From a bacterium (GTDB taxonomy: Bacteria; Vulcanimicrobiota; Vulcanimicrobiia; Vulcanimicrobiales; SCRA01), in NCBI GenBank assembly GCA_028869325.1, contig JAGWST010000378.1:1-5375 (forward strand): a stretch of DNA of 5,375 nt, read 5' to 3'. This document shows positions 1 to 5,375 of this stretch, piece by piece. The translations under genes and the position numbers were made by a program. The notes below the pieces were generated by a model. It was given only the letters and a program-made list of their open reading frames with translations. It searched no databases and was not told where the DNA came from. Numbering within the stretch: the stretch's first letter is position 1; the number at the start of each line of letters is the position of its first letter.

Positions 1-624
1 CCTGGCTAGCAGATAGTACGCACCGACGCCAGCGACGATGAAACCGCCGGCGACGATGGCGCCGCAGATGACGTGCAGGTATTGCCACCACGCGAATGGG
101 TTCAGGAGAACCGCCGCGATGCTTTGGAGCTCGATTCGCCCGCCGGGAGCGGCGACGTATCCTACGGGATGCTGCATCCATGCGTCGGTGGCGACGATGA
201 AGAAACCGGAGAGCCAGGAGCCGAGCCACACCAACACCGCGGAGGCCGCGTGGAGCTTGGGCGAGACGCGCCCCTTGCCGTAGAGCAGCACGCCCAGAAA
301 GACCGACTCCAGGAAGAATGCATAGATGCCCTCCATCGCCAGCGGTTGGCCGACCACGCTGCCCGTCTCGCGCGAGAACTGCGCCCAATTGGTCCCGAAT
401 TGGAACTCCATGGGAATGCCGGTGACCACGCCTGCTGCAAAGTTGACGGCGAATATCTTCGTCCAGAATCCCGCGGCTCTGGCGGCCTCTTCATCGGTCC
501 CACGCATCGCGCGCAGCGTGTAGAATGCGATGAACGGCGCGATGCCCATCGTCCCGATCGGGAAGAGGTAATGGAACATGATGGTGAAGGCAAACTGTAG
601 CCGGTCGGCGAGCACAACGTCCAT
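1..624 (-). CDS. cydA: Cytochrome bd ubiquinol oxidase subunit I, N-terminal part (3' end beyond window)
   Basis: Catalytic subunit of the cytochrome bd quinol oxidase, an inner-membrane enzyme that oxidises quinol and reduces O2 to water using hemes b558, b595 and d, with no copper. I read 208 codons from ATG at 624 to the left edge without a stop. The N-terminus contains DRLQFAFTIMFHYLF, where H18 matches the family's heme-ligand histidine (His19 in E. coli). MEFQFGTNW lies at 72-80 and MEGIYAFFLES at 97-107, supplying the conserved acidic pair E98 and E106. WWQYLH at 179-184 places H184 at the second heme ligand (His186 in E. coli). About five hydrophobic segments are visible. The Q-loop, the methionine ligand and the C-terminus lie outside the window, so the Q-loop type cannot be judged. 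AGGTGG ends 3 bases before the ATG and supports this start. Family identity is secure; cydA versus the cyanide-insensitive cioA/appC-type variant is not resolved. Confidence 0.95.
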   Translation of the reverse strand, partial: MDVVLADRLQFAFTIMFHYLFPIGTMGIAPFIAFYTLRAMRGTDEEAARAAGFWTKIFAVNFAAGVVTGIPMEFQFGTNWAQFSRETGSVVGQPLAMEGIYAFFLESVFLGVLLYGKGRVSPKLHAASAVLVWLGSWLSGFFIVATDAWMQHPVGYVAAPGGRIELQSIAAVLLNPFAWWQYLHVICGAIVAGGFIVAGVGAYYLLAR

Positions 625-746
625 GAGCCACCTATCTCGTTCCGGGGTAGCGTACACCCGCGCCCCGGCGCGTGCTAGGACGTATGTCGCCGGTTTCAGA
701 CATGGATGACCCCTAGGGGCGGAGCAGAGATCTGCGCGGAGGAGCC
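625..746 (-). other. Intergenic region between small membrane protein gene and cydA
   Basis: This 122-base gap separates two same-direction genes. It holds a tight palindrome at 659-672 (CGCGCC, 2-base loop, GGCGCG) and a 10-base palindrome CCCCTAGGGG at 710-719. Neither is followed by a T-run, so I do not call a terminator. I found no convincing -35/-10 pair for a separate cydA promoter; TACGCT on the minus strand near 650 is a weak -10 at best. The gap is long enough to hold a promoter, so the operon could end before cydA. No coding signal is visible. Confidence 0.5.
628..633 (-). promoter_or_regulatory. Ribosome binding site of cydA
   Basis: On the minus strand AGGTGG stands 3 bases upstream of the ATG at 624. 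It pairs with the 3' part of the anti-Shine-Dalgarno sequence, so the short gap still gives normal alignment in the ribosome. It supports the chosen cydA start. Confidence 0.5.
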
Positions 747-1193
747 TCAGGCGCGTCGCGGCTGACGCCATATGCCGAGCAGCATGGCGAGCACCAAGAG
801 CGCCAGACCGAAGACCGTCGCGGCTCCCATTACGGTCATGTTCGATTGCACATACATGCCATAGTAAAGGACGGCACCACCGACGACAGTCAGTGCGATG
901 CCGTATCGTGCGCGCCGCAGCGCGAGTGCGGCGATCATCACGAGCACAGAAACTATGAGCAGCTCAGGACCGAGGCGGTTGAGTGTCGTGACCCACGCCG
1001 GGAGATGAACGCCCGCGCCGCTTGCAGCACCACCAGCCATACCACTCGTACTCTCCATGCCGTGCATCGATGAGCCCACCGCCGTCCCCGCCGCGACGCC
1101 GGCGCCCACGATCCCAAGCGGCACCGCGAACATCGCCAGCGAGCAGGCTCCCGCGCCGCACAAGCCCAACGTGCAGACCACCTTGTTCACCAT
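747..1193 (-). CDS. Small Cys/Met-containing membrane protein, metal-efflux operon, unknown function
   Basis: A 148-residue membrane protein I do not recognise as a named family. Four hydrophobic stretches are visible: about 5-40 (long enough for one or two passes), 75-93, 97-115 and 122-142. The first carries three regularly spaced cysteines, C7, C12 and C17 (CxxxxCxxxxC). The following loop holds SSMHGMESTSGM (41-52), with one histidine and three methionines, a composition often seen in proteins that handle soft metals such as copper or silver. The C-terminus ends in basic WRQPRRA, typically cytoplasmic. The ATG overlaps the ATPase stop by 7 bases (ATGGTGA), and no good Shine-Dalgarno sequence precedes it, so translation is probably coupled to the ATPase. 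The context suggests a role in metal transport or delivery, but this is inference. Part of the N-terminal glycine/alanine stretch recalls Mer-type transporters, without the paired cysteines needed to call MerT, MerC or MerF. Confidence 0.8.
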   Translation of the reverse strand: MVNKVVCTLGLCGAGACSLAMFAVPLGIVGAGVAAGTAVGSSMHGMESTSGMAGGAASGAGVHLPAWVTTLNRLGPELLIVSVLVMIAALALRRARYGIALTVVGGAVLYYGMYVQSNMTVMGAATVFGLALLVLAMLLGIWRQPRRA

Positions 1194-3652
1194 GATGAGG
1201 CGCGGCGCGTCGTTGGCGTGACCGGCTCGGACGGTCGTCCGACGCTGCGGAGCGCTTCGAAGAGGAGCGCCGGCCGTGCCGACAGCGAGTTCGCAAAGAG
1301 CGCGGTGACGCTCAGCGCCATCGCCGCCATCGCCCAGACAGGGTAGAGCAAGCCGGTCGTCGCTGCCGGAATCCCGAGGCCGTTGAAGAGGAAGGCCAAT
1401 GTCACGTTCTGCTGGATCTTCCGGTAGCTGCGCGCGCTGATCTCGCGTGCCGCCATCAGCGCTTCGAGCCGATTCGCGACGATGATGATGTCGGCCGATT
1501 CGATCGCGATGTCCGTCCCCGCGCCCATCGCAATCCCGACGTCGGCTTGCATGAGTGCCGGCGCATCGTTGATGCCGTCGCCGACCATCGCGACCTTCAC
1601 CTTTCCGCCCTGCTGCAGCCTGCGGATCAACTCGGCTTTTCCGTCGGGGAGTATCCCAGCGTGGACCTGCTCGATCCCCAGCTCGCGCGCCACGCGCCCT
1701 GCGGCGCTCGCGTTGTCACCGGTGACCAAGACTGGCGTGATCCGCGCCTTGCGCATGGCGGCGATGACGTCGGCTGCATCGGGTCGGAGCTCGTCGCCGA
1801 GCGCGATGGCGCCCAGGGCCGTGCCTTCTCGACTCACGGCAACGACTGTCCGTCCTTGCTCCTCGAGAATGCGGATGCGAGCCGCCAGTCCGCCGAGATC
1901 GACGCCTCGTTCCGTGAGGAAGGACGGCTTCCCGACGAGGGTCTCTTTGTGGTCGATATGCGCGACGACCCCGTGTCCGGGGATGGCCTCGAAGCGCTCG
2001 ACGCTCGGCGGGAGCACGCCGCGGTCGAGGGCGGCCTTGACCACGGCCTGCGCCAGCGGGTGCTCCGAGGAGCTCTCCGCCGCCGCCGCGAGTGCCAAGA
2101 GCTCATTGACCGAGCCGACGGCCTCGATCTCACGGACGATCGGCTGGCCCAGCGTCAGCGTCCCGGTCTTGTCGACCGCGAAGTAGCGCACGAGCCGGAA
2201 CGTCTGGAACGCCTCGCCGGTGCGCATGATGATGCCGTGATCGGCCGCCTCGCCGGCCCCGCGTACGATCGATAGCGGGGCGGCGATCCCCACCGCACAG
2301 GGGTAGCCCATGACCAACACGCTGAGCGCGGCGAAGACGGCGCGCTCGGTATCGACGTGCCCCGTGGCAAGCCACGTCCCCAGCACCCAGCCGAGTGCAG
2401 CGAGCGCCGCGATGATGAGCACCGTTGGCGTATAGACGCGCAAGATGCGGTCGACCAGATGCAAGATCCCCGGCTTGAGCGCGCGGGCATCCTCGATGTT
2501 GCGCACCACCTGCTGGAGGAAGCTCTCGTCCCCGACGGCGGTCACTTGAACGAGCAACGTGCCGGCACCGTTGATCGAGCCGCCGATCACTGCGTCGCCT
2601 TCGAGCTTCTCAACCGGGATGGGCTCGCCCGTCACCAGCGCCTGATTCACCGCCGAATGCCCGCCCGCGACGCGGCCGTCAACCGGGATCCGCTCGCCCG
2701 GCTTGATGCGGACCAGATCGCCGACGGCGACCTCACCGACCGCGATCTCGTGCTCCTGCCCATCACGGACGACCCAGGCCGTATCGGGTTGCAGGTCGAG
2801 CAGTTTCTTCACCGCCTGCGAGCTGCGGGTCTTCACCAGGAGCGAGAGCCACTCCGAGAAGACGTGGTAGTTGACGACCAGGACGGAGACCGCGAAGAAC
2901 GCGGCGGTCGGGAAGTTGGCCGGATGCGCGACCAGGCCGAGGAGACCTCCGGCGAGCCCGGCGAATGCACCGACCTCCAACATGACGTGCTGGTTGAGAA
3001 TTCCACGCCGCAGCGACTGCAGCGCCATCACGAAGATATGGGGCGCGACGGCGAAGACCTGGAAGATCGCCGGGGCGCCGACGACGTACGGGATGTAGAG
3101 TGTGCCGATCCCGTTCGCGCGCAAGAGCGCCAGCGCGATAGGGAGTGACGCCAACGCGACGGTCGTGGCTGTAGCGATACTAAGGCCCTTCGGCCACAGC
3201 ACATAGAAGATGATGGCGAGAAAGGTGAGAACGACAGCCGCGGGTAGGATCAGCGTGGCGCTCGCGGCGAGGTTGGCGATCAGCGCGATCGCGATCAGAC
3301 TCAAACCCGTTGCGCCAAGCAGCCGCTGACCCTCGCGCACCAGGTCGCGCTCTTCCTCCTCGTACGGGCGGACTTTTCGCGGATCCCAGATCGTGTAGCC
3401 GATGTCGCGCAACGTCCGGAGGAGCTGCTCCGGCCCGATCTTTGTCGGATCGTATTCGACCAGCGCCTGCTCGTGCGTCAAGCTGACCGCCACTTGGTAG
3501 ACCCCCGGCTCGCGCTGGAGAGCCTGCTCGATGGTTCCCGTACAGAGCGAGCAGTGCAGCCCGCCGATCTTTGCGCGAAAGCGCGCGCGCCCAGGGGTCA
3601 AGGCCGGCTCCTCCGCCCAGTACGTGGACGATTCCCGTGTTGTCATGTTCAT
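1187..3652 (-). CDS. Heavy-metal translocating P1B-type ATPase with N-terminal HMA domain and YPC membrane motif
   Basis: An 821-residue inner-membrane pump that couples ATP hydrolysis to soft-metal export. An HMA domain spans about 23-90 with GLHCSLC (C34, C37). Hydrophobic segments follow at about 110-131, 132-154, 157-181, 187-212, 221-242 and 248-268. The actuator domain (about 291-391) has TGE at 341-343. TM5 is about 409-428, and TM6 carries MGYPCAVG (Y450, P451, C452). Catalytic motifs are DKTGT with the phosphorylated D494, SEHPLA (H531), PGHGV (558-562), VTGDN (643-647) and GDGINDAP (691-698). TM7 has FLFN (N757) and TM8 has MALS (M778, S781). The start at 3652 has GAGGG 7 bases upstream; an open frame continuing to 4039 runs antisense through the promoter region and the regulator gene and was rejected. 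ATG at 3646 is a minor alternative. The metal is unsettled: TM8 looks copper-like, but the usual CPC is YPC and the usual TM7 YN is FN. It diverges from the MerR gene and overlaps the next gene. Confidence 0.93.
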   Translation of the reverse strand: MNMTTRESSTYWAEEPALTPGRARFRAKIGGLHCSLCTGTIEQALQREPGVYQVAVSLTHEQALVEYDPTKIGPEQLLRTLRDIGYTIWDPRKVRPYEEEERDLVREGQRLLGATGLSLIAIALIANLAASATLILPAAVVLTFLAIIFYVLWPKGLSIATATTVALASLPIALALLRANGIGTLYIPYVVGAPAIFQVFAVAPHIFVMALQSLRRGILNQHVMLEVGAFAGLAGGLLGLVAHPANFPTAAFFAVSVLVVNYHVFSEWLSLLVKTRSSQAVKKLLDLQPDTAWVVRDGQEHEIAVGEVAVGDLVRIKPGERIPVDGRVAGGHSAVNQALVTGEPIPVEKLEGDAVIGGSINGAGTLLVQVTAVGDESFLQQVVRNIEDARALKPGILHLVDRILRVYTPTVLIIAALAALGWVLGTWLATGHVDTERAVFAALSVLVMGYPCAVGIAAPLSIVRGAGEAADHGIIMRTGEAFQTFRLVRYFAVDKTGTLTLGQPIVREIEAVGSVNELLALAAAAESSSEHPLAQAVVKAALDRGVLPPSVERFEAIPGHGVVAHIDHKETLVGKPSFLTERGVDLGGLAARIRILEEQGRTVVAVSREGTALGAIALGDELRPDAADVIAAMRKARITPVLVTGDNASAAGRVARELGIEQVHAGILPDGKAELIRRLQQGGKVKVAMVGDGINDAPALMQADVGIAMGAGTDIAIESADIIIVANRLEALMAAREISARSYRKIQQNVTLAFLFNGLGIPAATTGLLYPVWAMAAMALSVTALFANSLSARPALLFEALRSVGRPSEPVTPTTRRASSW

Positions 3653-3659
3653 GCTGCGA

Positions 3660-3664
3660 CCCTC
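3660..3664 (-). promoter_or_regulatory. Ribosome binding site of the P1B ATPase (decides the start)
   Basis: GAGGG on the minus strand lies 7 bases before the ATG at 3652. This spacing selects an 821-residue product over the longer open frame that begins at 4039. Confidence 0.75.
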
Positions 3665-3716
3665 TAGCCCGCCCGCTCGATGACGTTGCGAACCGCTTCT
3701 TCCGATGTCCAAGACT

Positions 3717-3748
3717 ACTCTAAAGCCTGACCCCGATGGCAAAGTCAA
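3717..3748 (-). promoter_or_regulatory. MerR-type promoter/operator for the ATPase operon
   Basis: On the minus strand the -35 is TTGACT (3748-3743) and the -10 is TAGAGT (3722-3717). They are separated by 20 bases, longer than the usual 17 and typical of promoters that MerR-family proteins activate by twisting the spacer. The spacer block 3746-3724 matches 16 of 23 positions of the better operator at 3770-3792, including TTGCC and GGGGT, although its own two-fold symmetry is weak. A start near 3710 would give an untranslated leader of roughly 58 bases before the ATG at 3652, containing the GAGGG site. A 19-base spacing would give the poorer -10 TTAGAG. Confidence 0.65.
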
Positions 3749-3767
3749 GTGGATCGGGTCCAGCGGC

Positions 3768-3798
3768 TTGACCTTGCCCCGGGGGTAAGGTCTACACT
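3768..3798 (+). promoter_or_regulatory. MerR-type promoter/operator for the regulator gene
   Basis: The -35 TTGACC (3768-3773) and -10 TACACT (3793-3798) are separated by exactly 19 bases. The spacer region is a 23-base inverted repeat at 3770-3792 with outer arms GACCTT and AAGGTC; 10 of its 11 base pairs match around a single central base. This is the classic architecture of CueR-, ZntR- and MerR-activated promoters, here pointing into the regulator gene itself. Positive or dual autoregulation is likely. Confidence 0.85.
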
Positions 3799-3805
3799 CA
3801 TGATG

Positions 3806-4249
3806 ATGTACATCGGCGAGCTGGCACGGCGCGTCGGGGCGACACCCAAAGCCGTGCGCTATTACGAGCGGCTGGGACTTCTGCTTGCGCGGCGCGCGCC
3901 GTCCGGCTATCGCGAATTCGACGAACGGTCGGTAGAGATCGTGCGCATGATCCGGCGCGCGCGGTTCCTCGGCATTCCCCTCAACGAGGTACGAGAGATT
4001 CTCGCGTTGCTGGAGGAGCACTCTCGACCATGCGAGCACGTGCGGCGTCTATTGCGTGAACGGCGGGCGGAGGTGGCGCAGCGCATCGCAGACCTCAATT
4101 CCTTTGATCGCTTCCTCGCCGAGCTCGAGTCCGTTCCTGCCGGCGAGAGCGGCGGATGCGCCATCCTCGCCTGCGTTGATCCCCGGGCGAACGGCTCAAG
4201 GCACGCGAAGAACCGCATTCGCGGAACACAACGCCGCGGATGCGGCTGA
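3806..4249 (+). CDS. MerR-family heavy-metal-responsive transcriptional regulator
   Basis: A 147-residue cytoplasmic activator/repressor. The N-terminal winged-helix DNA-binding region (about 1-70) shows the family signature YIGELARRVG, AVRYYERLGLL (16-26) and SGYREF (33-38). A dimerisation helix runs from about 76 to 108. C76 in RPCEHV sits at the dimer-helix position that is cysteine in divalent-metal sensors (Hg, Zn, Cd, Pb) and serine in Cu(I) sensors such as CueR. C118 and C123 in GCAILACVD form the metal loop, with an unusually close spacing. A basic tail follows and includes C146. Three ATGs stand in tandem at 3800, 3803 and 3806. I chose 3806 because the promoter predicts transcription starting there and the family typically begins at this point; 3800 (149 residues) is possible. 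An open frame from 3749 crosses the promoter and is not used. The gene diverges from the ATPase it most likely controls. Confidence 0.92.
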   Translation: MYIGELARRVGATPKAVRYYERLGLLLARRAPSGYREFDERSVEIVRMIRRARFLGIPLNEVREILALLEEHSRPCEHVRRLLRERRAEVAQRIADLNSFDRFLAELESVPAGESGGCAILACVDPRANGSRHAKNRIRGTQRRGCG

Positions 4250-4264
4250 GACGCAACGTCAAGG

Positions 4265-4283
4265 GCCGTTGACTATCAACGGC
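4265..4283 (+). terminator. Short hairpin just downstream of the merR-type gene
   Basis: GCCGTTGA at 4265-4272, a 3-base loop CTA, and TCAACGGC at 4276-4283 form a perfect 8-base-pair stem starting 16 bases after the regulator stop. No T-run follows, so intrinsic termination is uncertain. It could also be a protein-binding palindrome or an mRNA-stabilising hairpin. Confidence 0.4.
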
Positions 4284-4383
4284 GTTGAGGAACATCAAGA
4301 CGCGTTCGAGGCCGTCTCCTTTTCAGTGCACCTGTGACTCCTTGGTCCGGGTGGGCCGGGTTCAACGCAAGACGGCAGGCCAT

Positions 4384-4414
4384 GAAGCGGCCTCCCGTTC
4401 CAGGAGGCCGCTTC
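4384..4414 (-). terminator. Strong hairpin between convergent genes, terminator without T-run
   Basis: GAAGCGGCCTCC (4384-4395) and GGAGGCCGCTTC (4403-4414) form a perfect 12-base-pair stem with a 7-base loop. It begins 31 bases beyond the stop of the substrate-binding protein gene on the minus strand, and also lies 134 bases past the regulator stop on the plus strand. It can fold in both transcripts, so it may end both convergent units. Neither side has a T-run; such hairpins are common as terminators in GC-rich genomes but are less certain. Confidence 0.7.
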
Positions 4415-4445
4415 CCGCCGATCCGACGCGCTGGGCGCCTAGCCG

Positions 4446-5375
4446 CTAGCCGGGATAGTCGAGGTGGCAGACGGCCTGCTTCTGCGCGATGGTCTGCTCG
4501 ATCTTGTCCGCCTCTTGGCGGTCCTTGATGTCGAAGATATCGTACTTGTCCTGCGGCGTTCCCGTTGCACGGATCTGCGCGAACCACATCGGCCACATCA
4601 ATTGGTGGTCGGCTCCGCGGTAGTAGGGCGAGCCCTCCCAGAGCCCCTTGAAGTGCGCGTTCTCCAGCGTCTTGGCGACCTTGGGTGCATCGGTGGTCTT
4701 GGCTTCGTTGATGGCCCAGAGCAGCCGATCGGCCGTGGTGTAGCCGAAGCAGACGCGCGCCGTCGGCGGCTCCTTGTACGTCTTGTGGTACTCATCGACG
4801 AGGGCTGCGGCGGCGCTATTGCCCTTGCCGAAGACCGTCTCGCCCTTGTAGTACCACTCGATGCCCCAATAGCCGACGCGTGCCTCGTTCGGCAGCGCCC
4901 ACATCGTCTCGAGCTCCACTTGCGGCCCCGCCACCGGCAGCTTCTTGAGTAAGCCGAAGGACGAGGCTTGCTTGAGCAGATTGACCAGGTCGTTGCCCTG
5001 CGGCATGGCGACCAGCACGTCGGGCTTGGCGCCTTCGACTTTGGTCAAGTACGGGCTGAAGTCGGTGGTGCCAAGCGGCGCCAGCTCGTTGGCGACGATG
5101 GTGCCGCCGATCTGCTTGATGACGTCCTGGTAGCCGACGGCCAGCGAGTGGCCGTACGCATAGTCGGGCGTGATGAGGAACCACTTCTTGCCGAAGAGCT
5201 TGGCGATGGAGTAACCGGTGGCGTGCGTCTCCATCCACGTGCTGTGACAGGTGCGGAAGGTATTCCAGTGGCAGCTCTTGCCGGTGACGTCGTCGGTGTG
5301 ACCGCCGGAGTCGATGTAGAGGATGCCCATGGCGTTGGCGGCGCTGCTGGCTGAGAGCGCATCGGCGCTGCTCAC
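4446..5375 (-). CDS. ABC transporter substrate-binding protein, branched-chain amino acid/urea type (5' end beyond window)
   Basis: C-terminal 310 or so codons of a periplasmic type I binding protein that delivers a small ligand to an ABC importer. The fragment matches the LivK-like family in pattern: the end of lobe 1 with NAMGILYIDSGG, then FGKKWFLITPDYAYGHSLAV (61-80), GTTDFSPYLTKV (102-113) and KPDVLVAMPQGND (117-129), the alternating strand-helix order of this fold. Numbering is from the right edge. The first codon at the edge is GTG, but it falls inside a conserved strand that normally reads VSS, so the real start and signal peptide lie outside; family members are usually near 400 residues, so about 100 are missing. 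Four cysteines are visible (C35, C43, C209, C303), possibly forming disulfides. The ligand cannot be deduced. The gene is convergent with the regulator and separated from it by a strong hairpin, so it is probably unrelated to the metal module. Confidence 0.9.
   Translation of the reverse strand: MSSADALSASSAANAMGILYIDSGGHTDDVTGKSCHWNTFRTCHSTWMETHATGYSIAKLFGKKWFLITPDYAYGHSLAVGYQDVIKQIGGTIVANELAPLGTTDFSPYLTKVEGAKPDVLVAMPQGNDLVNLLKQASSFGLLKKLPVAGPQVELETMWALPNEARVGYWGIEWYYKGETVFGKGNSAAAALVDEYHKTYKEPPTARVCFGYTTADRLLWAINEAKTTDAPKVAKTLENAHFKGLWEGSPYYRGADHQLMWPMWFAQIRATGTPQDKYDIFDIKDRQEADKIEQTIAQKQAVCHLDYPG

Larger units (their letters stand above)
4250..4445. other. Convergent intergenic region
   Basis: This 196-base gap lies between the ends of the regulator and binding-protein genes. 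Apart from the two hairpins at 4265-4283 and 4384-4414 I see nothing in it: no convincing small gene, promoter or repeat of either hairpin. Confidence 0.6.

Noticed and set aside
73..617. Long open frames on both strands overlapping cydA (for example 73-600 plus, 162-617 minus)
   Set aside because: They are out-of-frame shadows of cydA, rich in Arg, Ser and Pro, with no recognisable domain; the cydA frame shows the heme-ligand motifs.
659..719. Palindromes at 659-672 and 710-719 as terminator or operator
   Set aside because: The first has only a 2-base loop, the second is a 10-base palindrome without a loop, and neither is followed by a T-run; such short palindromes are expected by chance in GC-rich DNA.
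1482..3148. Plus-strand open frames of 230-260 codons opposite the ATPase
   Set aside because: High G+C leaves few stops in antisense frames. The translations are low-complexity Arg/Asp/Ala-rich and show no motif, whereas the opposite strand encodes every P-type ATPase motif.
3749..3805. Earlier ATG (3749) for the regulator
   Set aside because: It would place the MerR-type promoter and operator inside the coding sequence; the family typically starts at YIGELARR, immediately after the third tandem ATG.
3653..4039. 129-codon N-terminal extension of the ATPase frame up to an ATG at 4039
   Set aside because: It runs antisense through the regulator gene and both promoters, has no domain character, and the ATG at 3652 has a well-placed GAGGG. 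The homologous protein begins just before the HMA domain.
4464..4952. Plus-strand open frame opposite the substrate-binding protein
   Set aside because: An antisense shadow of a clear protein family match, with no own motif or ribosome site.
5373..5375. GTG at the right edge as the start of the binding protein
   Set aside because: It lies within a conserved strand of the first lobe, and no signal peptide follows; the gene clearly continues beyond the window.

Overview
The window is high in G+C by eye, with compact genes and short intergenic gaps. It looks like a bacterial chromosome segment from an environmental, GC-rich lineage. The branched-chain-amino-acid-type binding protein and the short-start cytochrome bd subunit suggest a soil or sediment bacterium, but no marker here fixes the phylum. 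I saw no rRNA, tRNA, CRISPR array, insertion sequence or phage gene.

Layout from left to right. (1) At 1-624 on the minus strand is the N-terminal 208 codons of cytochrome bd oxidase subunit I (cydA), cut off by the left edge. (2) At 747-1193 on the minus strand is a small cysteine- and methionine-containing membrane protein of unknown function. (3) At 1187-3652 on the minus strand is a complete heavy-metal P1B-type ATPase with one N-terminal HMA domain. It overlaps the small membrane protein by 7 bases (ATGGTGA). (4) At 3653-3805 is a divergent regulatory region with two back-to-back promoters, both showing the stretched spacer typical of MerR-activated promoters. (5) At 3806-4249 on the plus strand is a MerR-family metal-responsive regulator. 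(6) At 4250-4445 is a convergent intergenic region with two perfect hairpins. (7) At 4446-5375 on the minus strand is the C-terminal 309 or so residues of a periplasmic ABC transporter substrate-binding protein, cut off by the right edge.

The core is a metal-resistance module. The regulator probably senses a thiophilic metal through C76, C118 and C123. It probably acts at paired operators to switch on itself and the divergent ATPase plus small membrane protein. cydA follows in the same direction after 122 bases. A heme-only, copper-free terminal oxidase next to a metal exporter is suggestive of a respiratory backup under metal stress, but co-transcription is not shown by the sequence.

The features most worth a second look are the ATPase membrane site (YPC where CPC is usual, with about two extra N-terminal hydrophobic segments), the duplicated MerR-type promoters, a regulator mRNA that may be leaderless, and the uncharacterised small membrane protein. 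The substrate-binding protein appears unrelated to this module and is separated from it by a strong hairpin.
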